Source of the DNA: Pohlia nutans
Lineage: Eukaryota > Streptophyta > Bryopsida > Bryales > Mniaceae
DNA: 64,000 nt
Direction: 5' to 3'
Assembly: GCA_022496805.1 (NCBI GenBank)
Contig: CM040107.1
Location: forward strand, 7,150,501 to 7,214,500
Made by a program: the position numbers and the translations under genes. Every line of letters starts with the position of its first letter. The first letter of the stretch is position 1. This document shows, piece after piece, positions 22,446 to 32,945 of this stretch. The notes beneath the pieces are model-generated. The model was not told the origin of the DNA and made no database searches. It saw only the letters and a program-made list of their open reading frames with translations.

Positions 22446-24606
22446 AAATAATTTCAAATAATACTCATAGAATATACTAAGTATGGGTATTATTTTATAT
22501 CATAGAATAATCGCATTTGACTTCATACCCCGTAAATGAACCTTTCAATGCATGTGATGCAACAAAACACAAATATAACATAATTATAGTACATCGATTA
22601 AAGCACAATAGATTAACTCCTAAACGTCCACACTTTAATCAATTAACAGATGCAAATCGTTATCACGTTCGCTAAACAAATTTTAACTTCTAGATTTTAG
22701 TATTAAATATTGATGGTAATATTAGTGAATCAAACCGATTGGATGGATTGGAATTTAAGATTCAAAATCTAGAAGCTCCATTTGTATATCAATTCCAAAA
22801 TAATCTTCTAAATAGTCATTTAGGATCATTTTTCTTGCAATCCCAATTCCATGGACACCGTAGTACCCTTAGATGTTAAAGTTGCTTTTCGAAGTTCAAA
22901 ATCTAGAATCATCTATTAATACATACAAGCCTTGTTTAGAAGGGTTTACTATAAGCATTTATATGGGTTAAAGAAATAACTTTTCGTCTTGTTGACTCTA
23001 AACTATAAAAGTGTTGAATCACAAAATAAGTTGCAAATTTATTAGGTGAAGAACAACTTCCCATTTACAGCTTAAATATTACTCTAAAATCAATTCAGCT
23101 GAAATATAACTCTTAGAAAAATCAATACTCTGAATTTTTTGAGTTTGACAATAATTCTATATGTTTTTGACCTAAACCAAAAATATTCATTAAAAAGAAT
23201 TCATTTGAGTATTATAGAATAAGTACAAAATTTCAAATGGTATTTCGTTAAAGTACACAAGGTTCTTCCTGGTTGTCCTAGAAATGTGATATACATATGC
23301 AAGCGATGAAATTATTCCTTTATTTTGTTCTTCTCCCTTAACTTGATCAGCCAAGCACTTTGAGACTACCCTAGACGTTGGACATCTTATTCAGTCCTGA
23401 TTTGTGACTGCACGCGGTGTGCCTTTCGTTCTTTGATCGCATACTTCTACAAAATTTTTTTTAGCAAAACACATAATGAAATATAGTTAAATAGGATCAT
23501 TATTTAGAGAGGACAACAACGTAGTGACAAACCGCCAAAAAATTAGATAATTCTCATCCAAATATTCATTTGATGATTTTCATGGAAGCATTAATGATTT
23601 TCATCCAAGCATTAATGATTTGCATTCATGTGCATCCCCCTTCTACAAGTACATCGAGCTCAATCATAGCATATGCATGAAGTATATCTTATGTACGTCA
23701 TGACTGTACTCTTATCATATGAATAATGAATTATCATATGAAAGATTGAAGTAAGGACATGATTTAGGGTAATTAAGTACCTAGGATAGTGCTTATGAAT
23801 TTCACCATCATGTAGTGCTATTTATAAATTATCACCAATTATGGGAAATTTCTTACAATATAAACATTTAGGTGTCTTACTTATTTTTACAAATTAAATT
23901 GAAGACAACGATGACAAATTATTGAATCCTAAGTAAATTAAGTAACAAACCCCGGGATATGCAATTGCACATTCCGCTAAAGGGGCAATTAACATATATG
24001 TTGTTCAAATTTACAGATTTATATTAAAGAAATTTAAATTTTGATTTCTTCTATGAAAATAATTATCAACATAATAGATCACCACGTTCACCCAAAAAAT
24101 GTGGGGTGTCTTTTATACAAAGTAATTTTAATTTGATATGAGTAATGTTTGGTTTTTTTAAACCAATATTCTGGAATTCTAGATATATTCATAGGATATA
24201 GGTGTAATACACCTTAATGAACCTAAAATAGTAAACTATTTTACTATATATATATATACATAACTAGAAATTATATATAGATGAAATGTATAGATTCCGA
24301 ACGCGAGACCCTATCAGCAAAGGTTCCAACAATTAACCGTATGACAATTATGAAATTATTACGTTTTCGGTCATATTTATTGAATAAGTAGCATTTTATT
24401 TGTACTTTATAAAATTTGGGTTATGAGTTATTATATGTTAACTTTGTAGCACCTAAGAACACATTGCAACCGACATTAGCATTCTATCACATGTCACATG
24501 CAACTCAAAGTATGTTGGACTTGAATAATAGTATGTCGAATTAAATTTTTATCCCTTGAAACCAAAGATGTTCATCGTGATTAGTATAGTGTGAAATAAT
24601 TATAGT
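22446..24606. other. AT-rich stretch without genes
   Basis: No supported ORF. A start-like fragment of the same MITE family occurs at about 22617 (TAACTCCTAAACGTCC). The rest is low-complexity AT-rich sequence, including a short TATATATATA run at 24246. Confidence 0.4.
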
Positions 24607-25197
24607 TTAACCCCTTCATGTTCTCACTCTTTTCAAACTTGGCAGATTTAAAAAGATACATAACAAAAAGCAAGTAAGACTGAGGGATATTTTGTCTTTC
24701 ATGAATGAATAAAAGTTTTACATAATTAATAATGGATTCTATCCATACAATTACTTTGGCAATGGCTATCACCGATATTTGTGTATTATATTACGAACTT
24801 AAAATGTAACGATCATTTGTAACAATTACGATTAGTACAAATAAAATATTGACAATCTAATAATGAATTTTTGGGGTTCGGATGGGTTCAAATGTAGTAG
24901 TCTAAGTGTAGTAATGTTTGGCGTTTTTTACGTAGCATATAGTAGGTAGTTCACTTTTTCAAGAGCACTGTTGGAATAAAATCTTCGAAATGAGTAGTGG
25001 AGCAGCACAACGTGAAATGAGGCATTCAACTTGCAAAAGTCATCCTGTTTCTAATGGGACCACACATGCATAATCCAACTTCCCAGATAAAAATGAAATA
25101 AAAATTTCACACTGGAAGAAGTGCATGATAGATGAGAATTTGAAATTCAAATTCGTTCATCATGCAAAAAATGCATGGTTGGGCGGTTAGGGGTTAA
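24607..25197. mobile_element. MITE-like repeat, copy 2
   Basis: 591 bp bounded by TTAACCCCTTC at the left and TTAGGGGTTAA at the right, i.e. roughly 9-bp inverted ends. It shares ordered blocks with 21961-22445. It is non-coding and diverged from its partner. The superfamily is uncertain; the TTA/TAA-like ends would fit a Harbinger-type target preference, which is speculation. Confidence 0.55.
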
Positions 25198-25895
25198 ATA
25201 CAACCCATTGAACTAGGTAATTTAGCAATTTTATCAACCATGTGCTTATGACCAAATTTACGAAAATCAACGTAAATAAATAAGTTTCTATTTTTATACA
25301 AATTATATATGAGTATTAGTGACGCACTATATATTTTTTTGTATATGATGAATGTTATGAATTTAGTAGTATAGACATGATTGAAAAATCATACTATAAT
25401 ATAATGTATCTACGTAAGTGCATGAAAAAAAAATACTTTCTCATGCGATTTGTCATTGAATTATATTAAATGTAATACTTCTTTATACCTATTTCCGTAC
25501 AACTATATGGATGTGTGTGTATCATATTCAATCCAAAATCCAAAATTAGATTTGGAATTGAATAGAATGATGGAGAAATAATACCCATCAATGTAAATGC
25601 ATTCAAGTGAGAGTGCAAGGTACATGCACTAGAGTTCCAAGTGCTCTCAAGGGTATTGTATGTACGTTGGATGAATGGCGGCTCACATGAGATGGAAATC
25701 ATTTCAAGTACTCTCCTTCTTCCACATTTCAATATTTGAATGTGTGAACTTTTTCTCATTCCTCATTCACTCCTTCCCCTTCCTCATTCATCTCCTCCTT
25801 GTTTTTCTTTCTTGACCATGGGTTCTAGGCACCCAACCCATGGAGTTTTGTCTCTCCCTTCTCGTCCTCACTCTTAAGGGGAATTAACAGGGTTT
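25198..25895. other. intergenic, pyrimidine-rich at its right end
   Basis: No gene supported. The last 150 bp are CT-rich (CTCATTCACTCCTTCCCC) and lead into a GTTTGTTTACAG splice-acceptor-like site before the small ORF at 25913. This may be a 5' leader or intron. Confidence 0.35.
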
Positions 25896-25912
25896 TTGTG
25901 GTTTGTTTACAG

Positions 25913-26288
25913 TTCAGATGCGTGTCGGAGGAAGAGAAATCTTCCTCCTCATCCATTGTTGCGAAGGATTGTTAGTGGCGCAGATGATTTTGTGTGGAAC
26001 TACCACTGTGGCGAAGAGATGGAACTGTTGGAAGCTTTTTCTGGCGTTTCATATGCTGAAGTGGCAGGAATTGTGAACCGTCCTTCCACAAATTTACTTC
26101 GTGGAGTGGCGATGATAAGAAAGGATTGCGGGTGCGTGCAACTTGACTTCTGTGATTGTGCTCCCACAAATTCGAATGGTGGTGGGACCAAAGAAGTGAT
26201 CGAGATATCATCAGACACATCTTTCTATGTGACGGCGGAAGGTGGAGAATCGGATGCGGCATCGGTGGGGGGCAATCGCCAATTTTAA
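25913..26288 (+). CDS. small hypothetical exon, unknown
   Basis: Open from an acceptor-like site (TTTGTTTACAG at 25912) to a stop at 26286-26288, about 124 residues. It starts SDACRRKRNLPPHPLLRR and includes KEVIEISSDTSFYV, which resembles a SUMO-interacting motif (hydrophobic V-I-E-I followed by acidic/serine residues). There is no in-frame ATG near the acceptor, so an upstream exon would be needed; I did not find one. I do not recognise a domain. It may be a chance ORF or a fragment. Confidence 0.25.
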
Positions 26289-27255
26289 TTTTGAGTTTTG
26301 CAGCACCGCCCGATTACTTGGTTTTTGTAAGCGGATTTGGTATTGCTCTGCAGTAGCACTAATTGTTTGTTTGACATAGCGGCATTGTGACTTTGAAGGG
26401 ACCAAATTTTTAGAATTCAGAAAGATTATAATTGATGACTATAAAAATTTAGGTGGCCAGCTTGCTCCTCTGACCACAGTGAAAGTCAGTGGCGTGTAAT
26501 CGTTTTTTTAATATAGTAACCTGCGAGTTGCACAGTGGCGGAGTGCTTTGCATTTATGTGCGAAAGCCGTTGCGAATTCACTGTAGACTAGGATGCTGTT
26601 TTGGAAAGGCATCCAAAACGGCGGAAACTTTGGGCGCTTCCTCATTCTCATCTCTCCCGCTCGTCCTCATTTTGTATTTCCTCTCTCATTTTGTAGCCTC
26701 CTCTGCCCTCTCGCCGCAGTTGTCTTTCTTGCATGCGACCCTCCCTCTTCTTCTTGCTTGTGTATTGTAGACGTGTTGTGTGCGCTATCGCGTGGCTGAA
26801 GCGCACCCAATGTAAGTTTTGATGTCTTTATGCGCTGTGTTATTTTGCTGTGTGTTTTGAAGACGGTGTAGGGTGCGACAGGATCTTGGTTATGGATTGT
26901 TTAGCATTACGTTTGAATGTGCAGTTCAATGCTTGTGTGGTTGATTGAGTAGTTCAATTCAGTGGTTCAATCTGTAGATTAGTGGTTTTCTGCATTCAGT
27001 GCTTGAGTAGTTCAGGTGCTGGGGTGCAAACTAGGAGAGTGCACATTGCAGGGATTGTTTTCTTATTCTTTGAGTGTATGCTTTCTTTTTAATTGTGCAT
27101 GCCATTGCTTATATCCCAATCTTGCGTTGGCTATGCAAATTGGCATGCACTGTGATCCAATGCATTGAAGTGGATGCATATTTAATTTGCAACTCGGAAT
27201 TGAATGGAATTGAACTGTTCATGTGTTCCATCGTTTCAAAGCTTGATTGGTTATG
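26289..27255. other. intergenic, no supported gene
   Basis: Short ORFs only. It contains TTCAATG/GTGGTTGATTGAGTAGTTCAA-type short direct repeats around 26920-27010. Nothing else recognisable. Confidence 0.35.
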
Positions 27256-28375
27256 TTATCGTCAACTCGAGGATAAGTCGACTCTTTATTCGGTACCTTT
27301 GTACTGTTGCAAAATGGTTTATCTTCGACTCGAAGATAAAGTGTATATATTCCATGACAAAACATATATTTAGGAATACCATTGATGTCAGACCGAGACA
27401 CTTCAGTCACAGAATCCATTATCCTCGACTCGAAGATAAGTACAACAGAATATACGAGAGGATGAATAGAGAGTTAATTAACCTCGTGCCGAAGATAAGT
27501 ACATTAGAATATACGATACGATTTATTGAGATATAATTATCCTCGAGTCGAAGATAAGTACAAGAGACTATACAATAGAACTTATAGAGACACGGCTATC
27601 CTCGAGTCGAAGATAATTTCTGAATATATTTACAGTTATCTCATATACCAGTGTCTCCTAGATAATTCTGATTGAAATAATAGAACTGATGCACATATCC
27701 TCGACTCGAGGATAAGTCACGTCTGGTACTCAAAAGAACTGTGATATGCGAATACATTTATCCTCGAGTCGAAGATAGGCACACTGATATGAACTGTAGG
27801 TAATACAACACGCACGTAAGTAAACGAGTACTATCCAGTAACGTTCATGTGACCGGCACACTTATCTTCGAGTCGAGGATAATAAGAGGGGTTCGCCAAA
27901 GGACATGACACATACATAATAAGTTATCCTCGAGTCGAGGATAACATATTTGTATCTTCAATGTCTGATTGTTTCACTCGTCCGATGCTCCGCATTGGAC
28001 AGTACCTGAAGCACTCAGGGACTAGTTATCCTCGAGTCGAGGATAAAGTTGATTGGGACATCATGTACGCCGAACTATAAATCAGAAGTCCAGACATGAC
28101 CTACACGTTATCATTACTATCCTCTAACCATATCCTCATGTCGAGGATATGGATCACTTTGATACACGTAGACGCTGACTCTTCTTACAGACAAGAAGTA
28201 CGCCTTCCGTCTTGGGCAGTCTATGCACCGATTTTGGGGTGAATGAAATCTGGTAGAGTTTGTCGCGCAGCTATCCTCGACTCGAGGGTACATACAATAC
28301 ACGGTGTTATAATATGCGGACATCCAAGCCCATATGCATTACATCCAATAGCATTATCCTCGACCCAAGGATAAT
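27256..28375. repeat. array P2 of the 21-bp palindrome, upstream of the DDE-like gene
   Basis: Fourteen copies of the TTATCCTCGA-S-inverse palindrome, with arm variants, are centred at 27266, 27329, 27429, 27488, 27547, 27606, 27705, 27768, 27872, 27934, 28036, 28140, 28281 and 28364. The last lies about 65 bp before the ATG of the gene at 28429. Six spacings are 59-63 bp and five are 99-104 bp; the remaining two are 83 and 141. The position immediately 5' of a long intact ORF suggests a regulatory or transposase-binding role. Confidence 0.9.
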
Positions 28376-28428
28376 AGTTTGTACAGCATTCACACCATTA
28401 CAATGCAGCTCACAGTCTGATACGTGAT

Positions 28429-31293
28429 ATGTCTTCTGACAGAATGGAGACGATTGCGCATCCACAGTTGGAGCTAAGGGTGCCAACCCTGCCCCTAGGC
28501 GTGGCACCATGTGAGGGCGTTCCACGTTCATCATGGGCCACAAGGGGCGTTACGATCACCAATGCGGATGGGATCGATGTTGCAAACGGTATCTGCCATA
28601 GTGTTGATCCGAAGCTCGTAATTGACACTGACGGTTTGCCTCTCGGCGATGAGCGCGTAGCGATTCACATTGCAGAATCACTCGTTGAGGAGGAGGTTCC
28701 GTCAGTATGGATGTGGTCTATGCAATCTTGGCATATCTCCAGGGTCTTCCTCAATGGAGCGAGCTTGTACGACCACGAGCAAACAGCCATATATACGGCA
28801 GAATTAAATGCATCGAGGAGGCGTGTGCGGAAAGGGGTTAGGCCTTACGAAACCACACGCGAGAGAACTGACCTCGCTACCCCTCCCAAGAAGGACTTCT
28901 TACTTTCTGCCCAGTCGATTAACGCTGTGTCGAGCAATGTCTGTTGTCCTTTAAACTGCGTGCAGCCGTTTCCGCGAGCAAAGATCCAAGCCCTTCGCAC
29001 CCAATTATACATAACTGGTAACGTATACTTCCGAAAGCATTTGTTGCTGGAAGTGCACCGTCAAATTCACCGAGATGCAAACAGCAAAGACATAATTACC
29101 TTGGAGGGAATTGAGGTGTGCCCTACAGCATGGTGTCTCATTCATTCGGTGTCGAGAGCTACATACCATCGTTACAAGGGCCGAGCAAAATCTGGTGTGC
29201 GCCCAGAGCCGCATGGTAACCTTGGAACAAAGAAGCCCCGCTTGCAAACATTGCAAGCCACTGCCACTCTTCGAACGTTGCTCGAGAACTCCGCAGATCA
29301 GATGCCTCACAAGTCCAAGACATTCCCGTCTGGTGAGAAAGTCGTGTCCATGTGTCTCCCGTCCTCCTTTCGGTGGATCGAGACATTGCCTTTGATCAAT
29401 GAGGTCAACGCGCGCTTTGATTTGCCGAATGTGTCATCCAGCGGACTGAGTAGAATTCGTAGCGAGTCTTTTCCTGAATTCGCACCCAAGGCTCGTGGGG
29501 ATAGTTTTTCTCGATGTGGGACCTGTGATAGGATTAAACAGCTCCATTCCGCTTGCACGTCAGGGTCTCGTGCGTCCCTTCTATGGACTACGAAACTCAA
29601 AGCACACATAAATGAACAAAGGGCTCACAGAGAGCTGTATTATGGTAATAGGGATCAGTCTGAGAAATTCCCGAACAAATTACTTACCATCATCCATGAC
29701 AAAATGGACCACTCAAAGACTGCCTCGCTGCATTATTCTCACAAGAGCAAGGCAGTTGATTCCTTCATGAAGTTGCCGGTTGCGGTGACTGGAATGATTG
29801 CGCATGGCCACGGAGACATTAGATATGCACATTATGGCCTCGACATTTATCCGAGTGATTCGAATCATACAGTGGGTTCAATTGCCCAATTACTACGGGA
29901 TCTGGAGAAGCCACCGAAGTATTCAACGCGGGAGTTGTTCACTGGAAGTAGGTCTTTCGATCTCTCCGAGGCCTTGTTGCTCGGTTCGGAGATTTGCTTG
30001 GAATCCCTCCCTCCTCCTCCAAGGGAGCCGGTCATCGCGGAACCACTCCCTCCCACTTTAACTCTTCAGCTTGACAACGCGTGTGGAGACAACAAGGATC
30101 GATGGGTCTTTGCATTTTGCTCCCTCCTTGTACACAAAGGTGTCTTCCGCGAGATATTCATCAATTTTCTCATCGTGGGGCACACTCATGATGACATCCA
30201 TGCCCTCTTCGGTCGATGGAGCCGTAGATTGCGGGAAAATGACTACCCCACGATTCCTAAGTTCATGAAGTCCTTCATGGATGCTGAATCTCAGCCTGTC
30301 ATTCCGCACCTTATTGAGGAAGTACCAAACTTCAAAGGGTTCGTTGAAGGGTACTTGTGCACGGGTAATGATGCTTTGCAAGGTCATACCAATGCTCAAC
30401 AGTTCAAGTTCTACAAAGATTCCAACAGGTGGCCTTTAATGCAGTACAAAATTCTTTGTACAGACAGCGACTGGTTGCCCAAGGAGGGTGGGGGAATTCG
30501 ATTGTGGAAGGAGACTGCAGATGGACGTCCAATGGTGCCCAGTGGACAGCCTCGCGCACTGGCCCCGAATCAGATGCGATGCCTTGATGAGATTTGCAAA
30601 GGCCTCGATGGATTCATTGCTCTATGGGGCACTATGGCTAATGAGGATTTGTCTGGAGAATTCAGGAGGATGAATGAGCCCCTCAAATACTATTGGCAGA
30701 GGGTGAGATCCGCGCTAACCACGCCAGTTCCGGCGCGGGAGATTTTGCAATATGGATTTTGGCCATCTTCGAGGTTCGCACCTGAAATGGAGGACCAATT
30801 TTTGGACGACGGGACAATCCGTGAGGAGTTTGCCGAGGATGCTCCCTTTGTTGGACGTAGGCGTGACCGCCCAACCCCTTCATTTCGCGTTGGTCGTGAT
30901 GTGTACGCTGGCTATTTCCTCACGGTGCGCCCTGCAGATGACGACCTCCGACCATTTTGGCTGGCTAAAGCCTTGACGAATCCCAGTCCTAATCCTGGAC
31001 ATGTGAATTCAATTCAGATGCAGTATTGGACACCTGCTTCACGGCAACACGTCGATATGGACACATATGACGGTTGGGATACAAAAGAGGGGAATTCTTG
31101 GCGGGAGGATAGGTGTTTCCATCCAAATTGGTCCCATACAGATTGTATCATGATAGCGTGGAAGCCGCGTACAAGAAAAGAGACTTCCGATCCAAGGATT
31201 AAAATCCCTCAGACACAAATCAACATCATCAAAGCATCTATTGACTCGTATGTATCAGATTCCGTCAGTGAGGCATCCCCGCCTCGAGGATGA
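28429..31293 (+). CDS. putative DDE-type transposase-like protein (DUF7869-like)
   Basis: A 954-residue intronless ORF from ATG 28429. The C-terminal half has the order IIHDKMDHSK (D424, D427), LQLDNACGDNKDRWVFAF (D549, N550) and LIVGHTHDDIHALFGRWS (H585-H591). This is an RNase H-like D...DN...GHTHxDI arrangement that I recall from the multicopy DUF7869 family of plants and oomycetes, usually regarded as transposon-derived. A Cys pair (RCGTCDRIK, about residue 364) precedes the first aspartate, as in that family. The canonical GHTHxDID reads DDIH here. The N-terminal 150 residues are unrecognised. Upstream is palindrome array P2. The stop codon lies in a palindrome half-site (CCTCGAGGATGA). 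The intact frame contrasts with the broken genes nearby and suggests recent activity. The family name is from memory. Confidence 0.65.
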   Translation: MSSDRMETIAHPQLELRVPTLPLGVAPCEGVPRSSWATRGVTITNADGIDVANGICHSVDPKLVIDTDGLPLGDERVAIHIAESLVEEEVPSVWMWSMQSWHISRVFLNGASLYDHEQTAIYTAELNASRRRVRKGVRPYETTRERTDLATPPKKDFLLSAQSINAVSSNVCCPLNCVQPFPRAKIQALRTQLYITGNVYFRKHLLLEVHRQIHRDANSKDIITLEGIEVCPTAWCLIHSVSRATYHRYKGRAKSGVRPEPHGNLGTKKPRLQTLQATATLRTLLENSADQMPHKSKTFPSGEKVVSMCLPSSFRWIETLPLINEVNARFDLPNVSSSGLSRIRSESFPEFAPKARGDSFSRCGTCDRIKQLHSACTSGSRASLLWTTKLKAHINEQRAHRELYYGNRDQSEKFPNKLLTIIHDKMDHSKTASLHYSHKSKAVDSFMKLPVAVTGMIAHGHGDIRYAHYGLDIYPSDSNHTVGSIAQLLRDLEKPPKYSTRELFTGSRSFDLSEALLLGSEICLESLPPPPREPVIAEPLPPTLTLQLDNACGDNKDRWVFAFCSLLVHKGVFREIFINFLIVGHTHDDIHALFGRWSRRLRENDYPTIPKFMKSFMDAESQPVIPHLIEEVPNFKGFVEGYLCTGNDALQGHTNAQQFKFYKDSNRWPLMQYKILCTDSDWLPKEGGGIRLWKETADGRPMVPSGQPRALAPNQMRCLDEICKGLDGFIALWGTMANEDLSGEFRRMNEPLKYYWQRVRSALTTPVPAREILQYGFWPSSRFAPEMEDQFLDDGTIREEFAEDAPFVGRRRDRPTPSFRVGRDVYAGYFLTVRPADDDLRPFWLAKALTNPSPNPGHVNSIQMQYWTPASRQHVDMDTYDGWDTKEGNSWREDRCFHPNWSHTDCIMIAWKPRTRKETSDPRIKIPQTQINIIKASIDSYVSDSVSEASPPRG

Positions 31294-32116
31294 TTTGTAT
31301 GTAGGCGTATGTGTAGGAGCGATTTGTAGTGATTCGTATTGTGTGGATCTACAATACGACAATGGCGATGTCCTTATTGTACAACATTGTATTACATTCA
31401 TTGAAATTTATCGAGGTGCCTATGCACTATGCATGTTGAATTTTGTATTTGGTACCGCTTTCACATTACATGAATGGATGGGAGGACTATATTTGTCATT
31501 GATATCTCACTTAAAATAGATCCTCAATTATAAGTGTGATTCCATTTGATTAAATCATTGTTGGCTGAGACAAGAATATTATAATTGCCTTAGTTATGCC
31601 TCGTATCAGTTTGAGAATGGTTGTGTAGTCTTTATTGTTGTGTCAACATTCCTAATATTGCTCAAAGAAATGCAACACAGATTTCAAGACTTCAACAATT
31701 AAATATGACTACTCTTAGTTTAATAGATGACTATGAGTGATCTAACGTAGTTAAGTCTCAAGTTAATGAGTTGTCTCAATATAATGACCGATTATTATCT
31801 TCGAGATTTGGGGTCATAATTAAAATGAGATTGCACATTGTGTCATTTTAATGAATATTGCCTTTTTTCTTCAAGTTTGTTGCTCCAATCAAATTATGTT
31901 TTCAAAATGACCAATTCGATTCATCATGTTATGAAAAATATGATTCGGATGGTGCACAAACTTTGCAATTGTACATAATCTGTGCTGACATCCTCTAGCG
32001 ATGTTACCTACTGTACGTAGGAGTGTACAAGAATGTGGAGGGAATATCGTAGACAACAACTGCAAACAAAATAGGGCCGCACGATAAGCTTTACGCAATA
32101 TATGTATGTAGTCGAA
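31294..32116. other. 3' flank of DDE-like gene, no gene seen
   Basis: AT-rich sequence with only short ORFs. It contains ATTTGTAGTG at 31322-31331 (see rejected items). It is interrupted at 32121 by the copia insertion and resumes at 37258. Confidence 0.4.
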
Positions 32117-32121
32117 ATTAG

Positions 32122-32378
32122 TACTGAGGTAATAGATGTACGGTAGTATTGCTAGGAGCCAAAGAGGTTCGGGTGCTAAATAATGGTGTGTGGGAAGAGG
32201 GGTTAGGCATGGGCTGATCTCTAGAGTGTCGTTGTGATGAGTTATCCCATATGGTTTGTCCATGGTGACCTCCTAGTGTACACTACTTAAGGTGGAAGGC
32301 CTTTGAGTAAAGATCATCTCTTTCTACGCATTCCTTGTGTTTGTGTGTGCCTTGTGCTCTCATCTCGTATCTTCAATA
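32122..32378 (+). repeat. copia 5' LTR
   Basis: Runs from TACTGAGGTAAT to ATCTTCAATA. The 3' copy begins TATTGAGG, so the original termini were TATTGA...TCAATA, a 6-bp inverted pair that encloses the usual TG...CA ends. Directly followed by the primer-binding region. Confidence 0.93.
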
Positions 32379-32391
32379 GGTTCTGGGCCCA
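32379..32391 (+). other. copia primer-binding site (probable)
   Basis: GGTTCTGGGCCCA directly abuts the 5' LTR. It partly matches the GGTATCAGAGCC complement of initiator methionine tRNA used by most plant copia elements, allowing one missing base and two substitutions. The match is weak and the priming tRNA is an inference. Confidence 0.45.
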
Positions 32392-32945
32392 CTCATGTGT
32401 GTTGTATGAGTCTTTGATTGCATTGAGGCAATTAGTTGAGGTCGTTGCGGAAGGGGCTGATTTGGAGCTTTTGGGAGCGTTTTGGAGGGTTTTGGAGGAG
32501 TCTTCTGTCTTGGACGTGTGCACGGGCTGACTTTACACGTGGGAGCACTCTTCTTGGTGGATCTCTTCCTTTGGAGCTCCAAGTTCTTCATTCCAAGCCT
32601 CTTTTGAAAATGGAACGTCGTTTTGTTCAATTTGATGCACTTGTGGTCATACAAGTGATTTGTGAGGTGTTGAGGCTCTAAGGGAGGGTCTATGATCTGA
32701 TCTAAGTGATTGGGCACTTGCATTGAGGTGTTTTGGTGAACATCTTTGCAATTTGGGTGAGCTACCTTCGCATTTGAGTGTTGGAAGGTGTGTGTGGAGC
32801 ACAAAAGTGCTGATTTGTTGTTTGGGGTTAGACAAGTGGCATTGGAAGCACAAAGGTGCTACATTCTATCAAAAATCATAAAAACGAGTGTTGTTATTAA
32901 GTTTGAGGGTTTGTTTGAGTGAGGAGGCATTTGTGAGTGAGGATC

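Noticed and set aside
19014..31331. CACTACAAAATCG at 19014 and inverted CACTACAAATCG at 31331 as ends of a 12-kb CACTA element containing the DDE-like gene
   Set aside because: Similarity stops after about 12 bp and the flanking triplets (CCA and ATT) do not match, so there is no target duplication. Palindrome array P1 would also lie outside it.
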